Positions 31,917 to 40,630 of a DNA stretch of 64,000 bases are shown here, piece by piece. Position 1 is the stretch's first letter; each line of letters begins with the position of its first letter. Source of the DNA: G965222535 sp965222535 (lineage in GTDB: Bacteria; Pseudomonadota; Gammaproteobacteria; HK1); assembly GCA_965222535.1 (NCBI GenBank), contig OZ244957.1, positions 806,001-870,000 of the forward strand, in the 5' to 3' direction. The notes below the pieces were generated by a model, which was given only the letters and a program-made list of their open reading frames with translations, did not search any database and was not told where the DNA came from. Position numbers and translations under genes: made by a program.

Positions 31917-33707
31917 ATGGATCGAACGCAACAGCGCAACCAAATGAAATTATTGATCTCCAAAGGGAAGGATCAAGGTTACCTGACCTATGCTGAGATT
32001 AACGACAACCTTCCCGAAAACATCACTGAGACAGAGCAGATTGAGGAGATCATCAACGTTATCATTGATATGGGGATTACGGTACAGGAAGCTCCTCCGA
32101 ATACTGAAGAGCTGTTACTGATCGGTGCCCCGGCGAGTGACGACGATGCCGCCGAAGATGCGGTTTCTGCGCTGACAAACATCGACTCAGAATTCTCTCG
32201 TACGACCGATCCAGTACGCATGTATATGCGCGAGATGGGCACCATTAATCTGTTGACGCGCGAAGATGAGATCCGCATCGCCAAAGATATCGAACAGGGT
32301 ATCAAGCAATCCATGCAGGCCCTGGCTTCCTACCCGCCAACGATAAAACGGCTCCTTGATGAACTTACTGTGGCACTTGAGGACAATAAAAAACTGACTG
32401 CCATACTGGTCATTCCCTGCGTGCCGAGTGACAGTGACAGTGACAACTTGGGAAATACCGATGGGCACAGCCAGGATGAGCAAAAAAACAACGCTTTGAA
32501 TGCGCCTATGCGGGAGGTTCATGATCAATATCAGGGCCTCCTGCAGGCCTACAAGCGCTTTACCAACGCGGTTGAAAGATGCGGTCAGAATTCAAAGCAG
32601 GCTAGGAAAGCCAGCGACGCGATGGTGATCAAGTTTCAGGAAATGAAGCTGACCCCCAAAATGGTCTCCCGTCTGACGATGGATCTGAAGCAAGTTTGCC
32701 AAGTTATCCGCCAACAAGAATCGCAAGTGCTGCATCTTTGCGTCGATAAGGCAAAAATGCCACGGCAACACTTTCTCGACATATTTCGCAACAAAGAAAC
32801 CCACGTCACGTGGTTACGCGTGCAAAGTCGTAAGAGTTATGCTTGGGGCAAGGCGCTGAAAAGCTATACCGATGAGATCAAGAATGCACAGCAGACACTG
32901 TCTGAGATCAGCGCCGAGGCAATGCTGCCGCTCACGCGCATCAAGGAAATCAATCGCCTTATGTCGGAGGGTAAAACAAAAACGCGCCGCTCCCAGAAGC
33001 AAATGATCGAAGCCAACCTGCGCTTGGTGATTTCAATCGCTAAGCGTTATACCAATCGCGGCCTGCATTTTCTGGACCTGATCCAAGAAGGCAACATCGG
33101 TCTGATGAAAGCGGTGGATAAATTTGAATATCGCCGTGGGTACAAGTTCTCCACCTATGCAACGTGGTGGATCCGCCAAGCGATTACCCGCTCTATCGCC
33201 GATCAGGCGCGCACCATTCGCGTCCCGGTGCACATGATCGAAACGATCAACAAGCTGAACCGTTTTTCGCGCAATATCTTACAGAAAAAGGCACGCGATC
33301 CGAGTTCCAAAGAGCTCGCTGATCTAATGGAAATCCCCGAAGATAAAGTACGCAAGGTACAGAAAGTATCCAAAGAGCCGTTATCTATGGAGAAGACCAT
33401 TGCCGAGGATGATGAAACCCATATAGGCGATTTCATAGAAGACAAGAACATTGCTTTGCCGGAGGATGTCGCGATAAAAGATAACTTAAAGGAAATCATC
33501 CGTGAGGTTCTTGATGGGCTGAATCCGCGCGAAGCCAAGGTGCTGCGCATGCGCTTTGGCATTGACAGGGCGTCTGATCATACACTGGAGGATGTTGGTA
33601 AGCAGTTTGACGTAACCCGGGAGCGCATCCGCCAGATCGAAGCCAAGGTGATCCGCAAGCTGCGCCTCCGCAGTCGCTTAGGGCAGATGCAGCATCTGCT
33701 TGACTGA
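31917..33707 (+). CDS. rpoD: Primary sigma factor RpoD (sigma-70)
   Basis: Housekeeping sigma factor, 596 residues. Region 1.1 starts near MKLLISKGKDQGYLTYAEIN; region 1.2 contains DPVRMYMREMGTINLLTRED near 95; a non-conserved region (about 130-360) is slightly shorter than in E. coli. Region 2 is complete (EANLRLVISIAKRYTNRGLH, then FSTYATWWIRQAITRSIADQ), region 3 has VPVHMIETINKLNR, and region 4 ends DVTRERIRQIEAKVIRKLRL. Usually rpoD follows rpsU and dnaG; neither is present here, and the 800-base upstream gap is filled by repeats, so it must have its own promoter. Confidence 0.97.
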   Translation: MDRTQQRNQMKLLISKGKDQGYLTYAEINDNLPENITETEQIEEIINVIIDMGITVQEAPPNTEELLLIGAPASDDDAAEDAVSALTNIDSEFSRTTDPVRMYMREMGTINLLTREDEIRIAKDIEQGIKQSMQALASYPPTIKRLLDELTVALEDNKKLTAILVIPCVPSDSDSDNLGNTDGHSQDEQKNNALNAPMREVHDQYQGLLQAYKRFTNAVERCGQNSKQARKASDAMVIKFQEMKLTPKMVSRLTMDLKQVCQVIRQQESQVLHLCVDKAKMPRQHFLDIFRNKETHVTWLRVQSRKSYAWGKALKSYTDEIKNAQQTLSEISAEAMLPLTRIKEINRLMSEGKTKTRRSQKQMIEANLRLVISIAKRYTNRGLHFLDLIQEGNIGLMKAVDKFEYRRGYKFSTYATWWIRQAITRSIADQARTIRVPVHMIETINKLNRFSRNILQKKARDPSSKELADLMEIPEDKVRKVQKVSKEPLSMEKTIAEDDETHIGDFIEDKNIALPEDVAIKDNLKEIIREVLDGLNPREAKVLRMRFGIDRASDHTLEDVGKQFDVTRERIRQIEAKVIRKLRLRSRLGQMQHLLD

Positions 33708-33790
33708 GCACCATGGCCACTGCCAATGGGGCTTCAATTAAAATCTCCTGCCAGATAAAGGTAAGTCCATAAGCACCTGCTTATATATTT

Positions 33791-33859
33791 GGTATCGACA
33801 GAAGGGCTTCCGTATGAGCATACGGTTATTATTGGCTCGAGAGACCCTATCGGAGTATA
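33791..33859 (+). repeat. R4 repeat with CCGTATG-AG-CATACGG palindrome
   Basis: GGTATCGACAGAAGGGCTTC, palindrome CCGTATGAGCATACGG (33810-33825), TTGGCTCGAG and CCTATCGGAGTATA. About 70 bases are shared with the reverse complement of 54840-54915. It is cut at TA (33858-33859) by an IS630-type end. Confidence 0.65.
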
Positions 33860-34068
33860 TACTCATGTTACTTGAAGGTGCAGGAGAGGACAGTTCCTTA
33901 AGGCGGATGATTCAGGATTTGGAAGTTATCGTTGATGCGGCTCGCTATAGCGTTACCAATTTCAGGTAGTGTTTGCTTGAAAAAGGCATCTATTCGTTCT
34001 CGAAATTCTTTCGCTATTGCGAAATATCGATTGTTTCTAACGTATTCATTCATGACCTTCCAATTGAT
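33860..34068 (-). pseudogene. IS630-family transposase remnant (C-terminus) with one element end
   Basis: On the minus strand the frame 34068-33898 reads LINWKVMNEYVRNNRYFAIA, then KEFRERIDAFFKQTLPEIGN and SRINDNFQIL before the stop. This is the C-terminal end of an IS630/Tc1-mariner type DDE transposase (compare the family phrase RLWKxMxE...FF). A stop codon directly upstream and the loss of everything N-terminal show it is dead. Beyond the stop, the terminus TACTCATGTTACTTGAAGGT (33860 on, plus strand) abuts a TA inside an R4 repeat. The same terminus borders the 59818 element. Confidence 0.75.
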
Positions 34069-34104
34069 TAATTAATGGTATAAATCCATAACAAAATGGG
34101 GGGG

Positions 34105-34168
34105 TACGATACAGGTGATCATATCCCTTCCCTCAAACCCTCATCCCATTGCCATTTTTCGAGGTGCA
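34105..34168 (-). repeat. R1 repeat, partial copy
   Basis: GATACAGGTGATCATATCCC, TTCCCTCAAACCCTCATCCC, ATTGCCATTTTTCGAGGTGC. Only the half away from the hairpin is kept. The rest of the gap to the fumarase stop (34169-34384) contains T-rich and GC-rich sequence without recognised features. Confidence 0.65.
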
Positions 34169-34384
34169 AACGGGTGGTTTTATTGAAGGTGCGTCGCAAA
34201 TCGACTGATTGAGGGCGCTTTTTTTTATGGGGTGGATGGTGGATGGTGTACGGTCTGCTAAAGATCAACCACCTCCATTTTGAGCGTTAAAGCGACAGCC
34301 CGCAGCCTGCACGACAGGCGCAGCGGCAGGGCTTTTTCCCGTGCCGAAGGCAAGGCGCACGGCATAAGGCCGTGCATTGAACAC

Positions 34385-35905
34385 TCAGTTCAGCGCTACC
34401 GCCACCGAGCGCCGCCAACGCTGCGGACCGCTTTTGTGTACTGAGTCACCCTTCGCGTCCACCGCTACCGTTACTGGCATATCGACGACCTCAAACTCGC
34501 GGATGGCCTCCATTCCCAGATCCTCAAAAGCGACCACGCGACTGCTGCGGATTGCTTTCGATACCAGATACGCAGCACCACCGACAGCGATCAGGTAGAC
34601 CGACCGGTTGCGCGCAATGGTGGCAATCGTGGCGCTTCCGCGTTCGGCTTTGCCGATCATGCCAAGCAAACCGGTTTCCAGCATCATGTCGGTGTATTTG
34701 TCCATGCGCGTGGCAGTGGTTGGCCCAGCTGGACCGACCGCCTCATCCCTTACTGGATCGACCGGGCCAACGTAGTAGATCATGCGGTTAGTAAAATCGA
34801 CGCCATGCGGCAATCCTTCGCCGCTCGTGAGCCGTTGCTGTATACGGGCATGAGCGGCGTCGCGACCGGTCAATAACTTTCCCGACAGCAAAACCTGGTC
34901 ACCGGCGCGCCACTTCGAGATTTCCTCGCGCGTCAACTGATCCAAGTTCACCCGCCGCACATTGGCACCAACCTGCCAGGTCACCGCAGGCCAATCCTCA
35001 AGCCGCGGTGGCACAAACGTCGCCGGGCCGCTGCCATCCAGCGCAAAATGGATGTGCCGCGTAGCAGCGCAGTTGGGGATCATGGCCACCGGCAACGATG
35101 CCGCATGGGTTGGATATTGCTTGATCTTGATATCCAGCACAGTCGTCAGCCCGCCCAATCCTTGCGCGCCGATCCCCAAGGCATTGACCTTCTCTACCAA
35201 CTCGAGGCGCAGTTTCTCGATGGCGCTCAACGATGCGGATGCGCGCTGTTGCAGTTCGTGCAGATCGATCGGCCCCATCAGTGATTCCTTGGCCATCAGC
35301 ATCGCTTTCTCAGCTGAACCACCGATGCCAATCCCCAGCATCCCGGGCGGACACCAGCCGGCACCCATCTGCGGCACTGTTTGCAACACCCAATCGACGA
35401 TACTGTCGTTGGGGTTGAGCATCGCGAACTTGGATTTATTTTCCGATCCGCCGCCTTTAGCCGCGAGTTTTAAGTCCAAGGTGGCACCACTGACCAAGCG
35501 AGTATGGATCACCGCCGGGGTGTTATCACGGGTGTTGCTGCGTCCGTACAGCGGCGGCGATACGATCGAGGCGCGCAACACGTTATCGGGGTGCAAGTAA
35601 GCGCGGCGCACGCCTTCGTTGAGCATATCCTCGAAATCCATGGCACCGTCAATGCGTACATCCATGCCAACCTCGGCGTAGATCACGACAATCCCGGTAT
35701 CCTGACATATCGGGCGCCGCCCTTCGGCGCACATCCGCGAATTCACCAGGATCTGCGCCATCGCGTCCTTGGCCGCTGGCGATTCTTCTCGCTCATAGGC
35801 CGCAGTCAAGGCGTTTATATAATCCTTCGGGTGGTAATACGAAATATATTGCAGCGCATCGGCGACACTCTGGATCACATCGCTCTGTTTGATAATCGCA
35901 GTCAT
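34385..35905 (-). CDS. Fumarate hydratase, class I (iron-sulfur)
   Basis: Oxygen-sensitive [4Fe-4S] fumarase interconverting fumarate and malate. 506 residues from ATG 35905. The N-terminal alpha domain has RRPICQDTGIVVIYAEVGMD near 65-85 with a cluster cysteine, KGGGSENKSKFAML near 155, and GAGWCPPGMLGIGIGGSAEK near 185 with a second cysteine. IPNCAATRHIHFALDGSGPA near 280 supplies the third. The beta domain follows with KLLTGRDAAHARI, GPVDPVRDEAVGPAGPTTATRM and GKAERG. It is a typical single-chain FumA/FumB-like enzyme, not class II FumC. The gene stands alone. Confidence 0.94.
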   Translation of the reverse strand: MTAIIKQSDVIQSVADALQYISYYHPKDYINALTAAYEREESPAAKDAMAQILVNSRMCAEGRRPICQDTGIVVIYAEVGMDVRIDGAMDFEDMLNEGVRRAYLHPDNVLRASIVSPPLYGRSNTRDNTPAVIHTRLVSGATLDLKLAAKGGGSENKSKFAMLNPNDSIVDWVLQTVPQMGAGWCPPGMLGIGIGGSAEKAMLMAKESLMGPIDLHELQQRASASLSAIEKLRLELVEKVNALGIGAQGLGGLTTVLDIKIKQYPTHAASLPVAMIPNCAATRHIHFALDGSGPATFVPPRLEDWPAVTWQVGANVRRVNLDQLTREEISKWRAGDQVLLSGKLLTGRDAAHARIQQRLTSGEGLPHGVDFTNRMIYYVGPVDPVRDEAVGPAGPTTATRMDKYTDMMLETGLLGMIGKAERGSATIATIARNRSVYLIAVGGAAYLVSKAIRSSRVVAFEDLGMEAIREFEVVDMPVTVAVDAKGDSVHKSGPQRWRRSVAVALN

Positions 35906-36383
35906 GGGCAACAACCAAGTGGAATATTACAGGGATGGGTAAAGTGGATGGTCAATGATATACCAGTACGCAGCACGAAACCAGCCCGAGCCTATTCAAT
36001 ACATTACGAACGAAATGTGCCTGAGAAGATGGTTCATGATCGGAGGATGAAAACGATCATGAGTGAACAACTGACTGTTCCGTACCTGTACCAATAGATC
36101 CGCAATCGCCAGTGTATCTTAATCTTTTTAGCTTTTTTGACGTTTACGCAATGAAAATAAAATCATTCTGAACAATAACGAAACCACTGCTGTTGTCTAG
36201 AATCACAGCGTCTGACGCAGAGTACTGGATGTTTGCATGGCTTCCGCTCTGCTACTGCTGGAGGAAGGCAACCGCCGCTGTTGTATTCCACTCGTAGTGG
36301 AGTTATCTGTCGGGTTCCGTGCCGGCACGGAACCGGTACATAATGTGTACCGCATGAAATCGTATTGCCTAAGCCCCAGCACC
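35906..36383. other. Intergenic stretch with adjacent palindromes
   Basis: 478 bases between the SNF2 gene and the fumarase gene. Its only clear structure is a perfect 22-base palindrome at 36313-36334 (half site GGTTCCGTGCC) abutting an imperfect one at 36335-36351 (GGTACA-TAATG-TGTACC). They lie 33 bases past the SNF2 stop codon. There is no T-run, so a terminator is not obvious. Confidence 0.5.
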
Positions 36384-39086
36384 CTACGACAGCCCGAGGC
36401 GGAAGAGCTGCAGTAATTCATCGTTGCCGAGTTCGGTGATCCAGGCGTCGGTGCTGGTTGTTACCACCTCACCCGCCAGTTGGGCTTTGGTTTCTATCAT
36501 GGCGTCGATTTTTTCTTCGATGGTGCCTTCAGTGATGAACTTATGCACTACCACGCTTTTCTGCTGTCCAATGCGGAAAGCACGATCGGTGGCTTGGTTT
36601 TCTACCGCCGGGTTCCACCAGCGATCGAAATGCACCACGTGATTCGCCGCCGTCAGGTTCAGCCCGACCCCGCCGGCCCGCAGCGACAACACCATAAACG
36701 GGATGTAGGTCTCCTGATTCTGAAATGCCTCGATGCGGGCTTTGCGTTGTTTGACCGCCACATTGCCATGCAGGACGATCCCATCACGACCAAACACCCC
36801 CGCTAAGAAAGCGTGTAACGCCGGGATCAGTTCACGGAATTGGGTGAACAACAGCAGTTGTTCGTGCTTGTCGCGAATGGTCTCGCAGATCTCGCGCAGA
36901 CGCTGGAATTTGCCACTGTCTTTTTCTGCGAATCCGCCGCTACCGAGAAACTGATCGGGATGATTGCACAGTTGTTTAAATTTCAGCAGTGACGCCAGAA
37001 TCAAACCGCGGCGCTCTATGCCTCCTTCCATGCCTTCCTTATGGCGCTCTAGGGCAGCGCTGATTTCATCCACCAACTGGCGGTACAGCACCGTTTGCTT
37101 TTTACTCAGCCCGGCGAAGGTCTTCATCTCGACTTTAGCGGGTAAGTCATGGATGATGGTTTTATCGGTTTTCATGCGTCTGAGGATATATGGGCTGATC
37201 ACTTGGCGCAGCCGACCAACCGCGGCGGGGTCTTTCTTGAGTTTGGTGGCGAACTTTTTGAATTCCGTCAGGTTGCCCAGCAGCCCGGGGTTCAGGAAAT
37301 CAAACAGCGACCATAGATCGGACAGGCGGTTCTCGACCGGCGTGCCAGTCATGATGATACGCCTCCCCGCGTGTAACTTTTTGATCGCACGTGTCTGCTT
37401 GGCGAGCGGGTTTTTGATCGCTTGGGCTTCGTCGAGGATCAGGTAATCCCAGTGGAAAGCCTGCAACGCGTGGTTGCGCTGCGCCATGCCGTAGGTGGTG
37501 ATCACCAGATCATAGCGCGACCAGTCTGCGGTTGCTGCCAGTTGCGCCGACAGTGCCAGTTGCCCCGGTTGCCCCGGTTGCGCTGGACGCCCGCTGCTGG
37601 GATGGGCAATGTGGTAGTTCAATTGCGGACAAAAGGCATCGATCTCACTACACCAGTTCGCGATCAGTGACGCGGGAATGACTAATAAGCTGGTGATCTG
37701 CTGGCTTTGCTTGCTGCTCAAAAAGGCCAGCACCTGAATCGTCTTACCCAGCCCCATGTCATCGGCCAGACACGCGCCAAACCCGAATCCATCTAGGAAT
37801 CCTAACCAGTTCAGCCCGGCCTGTTGATACGGGCGCAGGCTTGCTTTGAATCCGCTGGCCGGCAAAAGCTCTGGCACCAGATGAGGATTGAGCAGCTTGC
37901 GGGCGACATCCTCAAACCATTCCCCATAACACACCCCAACATCCACCGTTTGGTACTGTTCGCCCAGCAGTTTGTCTGGGGATAGTTGCAATCCCAGCGC
38001 CTCGCGCAGGCTAAATCCGCCCTCTAATAGCGGTCGCGCCTGCTCGTAAGCCGCTAGGGTTTGCTGGAGTTTGTCACGGTCGATCTCCACCCATTTGTTC
38101 TTGATTAACGTCAACCCGTCACTTTCACGCAGGAGTGCGCGGGCTTCATCAGGGGTGATTGCCACGCCACTGACAGACAGGCTAGGCACCATGCTGAGGA
38201 TCGCCTCCATACCCACTTGGGACGGTACGCTGTTGCCGATATTGACCGTCAGTTGGGTCGCAGCGGCTCTGGGGCCCCACCAGTTTGGGATGCGGCACCG
38301 GATCCCGCAGTCTTCGTATAGCGGCACTTCTCTTAGGAAGGCATAGGCGTCGGACGGCTCCCAACCCAGCGGGTGAAATAGATCCCCGCTTTTCAGCAAC
38401 TGCGGTAGCAGCTCGCTACCGCGGGAGGCGCGATACACTGTGGTCAGCAGTTCAATCAGCTTCGCTTGATCGACGGCATACTCTTGCAGCGCATGGCTCA
38501 GGGGCAGATGCCGCGAGCCGCCATCTTCTTCTTGGTGGGTAACATAGGTCGCTAAAAAAGCAAACGGTGACTCGCCTTGTTTATTTTCAACCAGATGGAA
38601 AAATACCCTTCCGGCCAGTTGCAGATTCGGACGGTACTCATGGATAAATGCCTCAACGCTGCCGTCATAGGCGCTGATCAAGCGGCGATAAGCGTCGTGC
38701 AGGGTCGTCCATAGCCGCTGCAACAAGCCCTGGCTCAAGTACTCCGAACCGCTACCTATCGGTGCCCGCACCAGCCATCCTTCAAGGTCCGATGCCTCTA
38801 GGGCAACAGTGGCCTTCTCACGTAGTTTTTCCAACTCCGCAAGATGCGTCAGTTGTTCGGCAAAACTGCCTGCGAAATCGCGCCAGAAACTCAAGGTAGG
38901 CGGCAACGGCAGCGCAGGATCGGCCAGCCCCAGCAGCAACAGCCAAGTACCACTATCGGCATGATAATGACGGAACAAGTCCTGCTGAAACTGCGCTGAC
39001 GCCTCTGGGTAGCGATCACTGCTGTCGCTCCATTCCAGCAGTAAACCGTCGGGACGGATGACGATGTCCAAGGACTGATAAGCCAT
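36384..39086 (-). CDS. SNF2-family ATP-dependent DNA helicase/translocase
   Basis: A 900-residue SWI2/SNF2 protein. The N-terminal 400 residues match the bacterial SNF2-associated region (acidic, with WGPRAAATQLTVNIGN and SGVAITPDEARALL). The motor begins at LRPYQQAGLNWLGFL; motif I is ADDMGLGKTIQVLAFL near 440, motif II LILDEAQAIKN near 550, motif III MTGTPVENRLSDLWSLFDFL, and the second lobe has LLLFTQFREL, LSLRAGGVGLNLTAANHVVH and ATDRAFRIGQ. Such proteins move along double-stranded DNA without strand separation. A SWIM-domain gene lies just upstream on the same strand, a recurrent bacterial pairing. The role is unknown; remodelling protein-DNA complexes is inference. Confidence 0.9.
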   Translation of the reverse strand: MAYQSLDIVIRPDGLLLEWSDSSDRYPEASAQFQQDLFRHYHADSGTWLLLLGLADPALPLPPTLSFWRDFAGSFAEQLTHLAELEKLREKATVALEASDLEGWLVRAPIGSGSEYLSQGLLQRLWTTLHDAYRRLISAYDGSVEAFIHEYRPNLQLAGRVFFHLVENKQGESPFAFLATYVTHQEEDGGSRHLPLSHALQEYAVDQAKLIELLTTVYRASRGSELLPQLLKSGDLFHPLGWEPSDAYAFLREVPLYEDCGIRCRIPNWWGPRAAATQLTVNIGNSVPSQVGMEAILSMVPSLSVSGVAITPDEARALLRESDGLTLIKNKWVEIDRDKLQQTLAAYEQARPLLEGGFSLREALGLQLSPDKLLGEQYQTVDVGVCYGEWFEDVARKLLNPHLVPELLPASGFKASLRPYQQAGLNWLGFLDGFGFGACLADDMGLGKTIQVLAFLSSKQSQQITSLLVIPASLIANWCSEIDAFCPQLNYHIAHPSSGRPAQPGQPGQLALSAQLAATADWSRYDLVITTYGMAQRNHALQAFHWDYLILDEAQAIKNPLAKQTRAIKKLHAGRRIIMTGTPVENRLSDLWSLFDFLNPGLLGNLTEFKKFATKLKKDPAAVGRLRQVISPYILRRMKTDKTIIHDLPAKVEMKTFAGLSKKQTVLYRQLVDEISAALERHKEGMEGGIERRGLILASLLKFKQLCNHPDQFLGSGGFAEKDSGKFQRLREICETIRDKHEQLLLFTQFRELIPALHAFLAGVFGRDGIVLHGNVAVKQRKARIEAFQNQETYIPFMVLSLRAGGVGLNLTAANHVVHFDRWWNPAVENQATDRAFRIGQQKSVVVHKFITEGTIEEKIDAMIETKAQLAGEVVTTSTDAWITELGNDELLQLFRLGLS

Positions 39087-39132
39087 CGGTTTTTCAGTTA
39101 AGCGTTACGTTAAAGAGGAGAAGGAGGGAAAT

Positions 39133-39285
39133 GGTAGCGTTTTAATTTTTAATTAGGTGCGCCGAACGGCGCGCCGTGAGCTATAACCGAAAGTGGTGTA
39201 TGAGGGGTTGAAAAAGAGCGGTCAGCGGCATCATGAAATAACTGATGGAAGGGTCATTGCCTCCCAATAAGGCACCCGACAGCAG
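39133..39285 (+). repeat. R2 repeat between SWIM and SNF2 genes
   Basis: AATTTTTAATTAGGTGCGCC, then GAACGGCGCGCCGTGAGC, ATAACCGAAAGTGGTG, GGTCAGCGGCATCATGAAAT, GGAAGGGTCATTGCCTCCCA. It shares the AATTAGG-GGCGCGCC-(C)ATGAAAT order with the copies at 58394 and 62725 and the ATAAC-GAAAGTGGTG phrase with 41676. It separates two genes likely to form one operon. Confidence 0.6.
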
Positions 39286-40584
39286 CTAAACCAATCGTCG
39301 ATAGCGACCGCGCTGGACGATTTTTATCAACCCGCGGGTGCTGGCTCGCTGGAGAGTATTGCGGATCTGTAACGTGCTCCAACCGACGAGGCGCTGCTCA
39401 ATTTGCGCAATCGATTCGCCGCTACGGGTTTTGCCAACGGCTTTGACCAAGGTATCGAGCATGGTTTCGTGCGGTACCTCGGGGCGTGCTGGTGTTGCGC
39501 TGGGTTGCCTTGGGGCTCGCTTGGGGTTGGCGGCGATGGTTGGCGGGGGGGGTAGAAGCCGCGGCCTACCCTTTGGCTTGACTTGGGGTTTGACCTCGGG
39601 CTTGACCTGGAGCTTGACCTGGAGCTTGGCTTGGGGTTTGACCTGGAGCTTGGCTTGGGGTTTGACCTCGGGCTTGACCTGGAGCTTGACTTGAACTGGA
39701 TGCCGCTTTGGATTATCGCCCAAGGTGCGCTTGGGGACGGGGGTAGGCTGAGCGGCTTGGCTTGGGGAGGGCTTCTTTGACGTGCGAGGGAGCGGTGGTG
39801 CAGGCGGCAATGTGGCGGTGGTCAGTTCAATGCCAAAAACCGCGCCGAGATCGACATCCCTCAAGATAACGCCACTCTTTCTCTTTCCCTTGCCGTGACC
39901 GTGGCCTTGGCTTTGGCTTTTGCCGCGAGCTTGGGACTTGTTTAGTAACGCTTGGGTGGTCTCAGCTACCGTTTGGCTGATGATCTCGTCAACCGTGATC
40001 CCGCGCAGGGTGAAAAACAGCCCTGCATCGCCATCCAGCCGATGACCGATGCCATACAGGGTGGCAGCCACGTGCTTACACATGGAAGCCCAATCCGGGC
40101 AACTGCAATCAAACGCAATATCGTCAGGAGTAGGAAAGAGACCACCCTTGGCATCGAAAAACAGATCTTTCAGCGCCTTCGGAAACGTACCGGCCAGCAG
40201 TCCGCTAAGCGAATCAAAGCGACCGCTGCAGGCCTGACGAATGGCGCTCCATTGGTCGCTGCTCAGGGGCTCAATGCGGATCGTGACAGTATAGGGGGTT
40301 GCCCGGCTGCCCAACACCAACGCGCTGACGCGCCCAGACTGAAGTTGCAGATCCAGCACCGAGCGGTACCGCACATAATTGCGACCGCGCTCAATGCGAT
40401 TGGCGTAGTCGGCATAACGCTCTAGGTTCTTATTCCAAGACTTGCCCCACCAGGTTTTGGCTAGGAGACGACCCTCAATGATCACCGGCTGCACCCCCGG
40501 CCGCTTCTTCAGAAACTGCTTCATCTTCCGCTCGGCGTTGGCGATCCGCATGGCCACCGGCACATATTCTGGATACCAACTCAT
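39286..40584 (-). CDS. SWIM zinc-finger protein
   Basis: A 432-residue protein. N-terminal block WWGKSWNKNLERYADYANRI near 45-65 and GRVSALVLGSRATPYTVTI are typical of bacterial SWIM proteins. The SWIM finger is FDCSCPDWASMCKHVAATLY near 160 (CxC then CxH), which binds zinc and is a nucleic-acid or protein-binding module. A basic/proline-rich linker (about 215-350) contains tandem units of the kind LQVKPEVKPQAK. The C-terminal ~75 residues resemble a small helix-turn-helix domain (QRLVGWSTLQIRNTLQRAST, then RGLIKIVQRGRYRRLV). It precedes the SNF2 gene by 199 bases and is likely its partner. Confidence 0.85.
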   Translation of the reverse strand: MSWYPEYVPVAMRIANAERKMKQFLKKRPGVQPVIIEGRLLAKTWWGKSWNKNLERYADYANRIERGRNYVRYRSVLDLQLQSGRVSALVLGSRATPYTVTIRIEPLSSDQWSAIRQACSGRFDSLSGLLAGTFPKALKDLFFDAKGGLFPTPDDIAFDCSCPDWASMCKHVAATLYGIGHRLDGDAGLFFTLRGITVDEIISQTVAETTQALLNKSQARGKSQSQGHGHGKGKRKSGVILRDVDLGAVFGIELTTATLPPAPPLPRTSKKPSPSQAAQPTPVPKRTLGDNPKRHPVQVKLQVKPEVKPQAKLQVKPQAKLQVKLQVKPEVKPQVKPKGRPRLLPPPPTIAANPKRAPRQPSATPARPEVPHETMLDTLVKAVGKTRSGESIAQIEQRLVGWSTLQIRNTLQRASTRGLIKIVQRGRYRRLV

Positions 40585-40630
40585 CGTAACCCCACTCGGT
40601 TAGCGGCTAATGGGTGGCTATCATACAACG

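Noticed and set aside
36047..36097. Short frame MKTIMSEQLTVPYLYQ after a GGAGG
   Set aside because: Only 16 codons. The GGAGG abuts the first ATG with no spacing, and there is no partner or conservation to judge.
39338..39694. Plus-strand 118-codon frame opposite the SWIM gene
   Set aside because: It is repetitive Gly-Leu-Thr-Trp sequence produced by the tandem units encoding the SWIM protein linker on the other strand.
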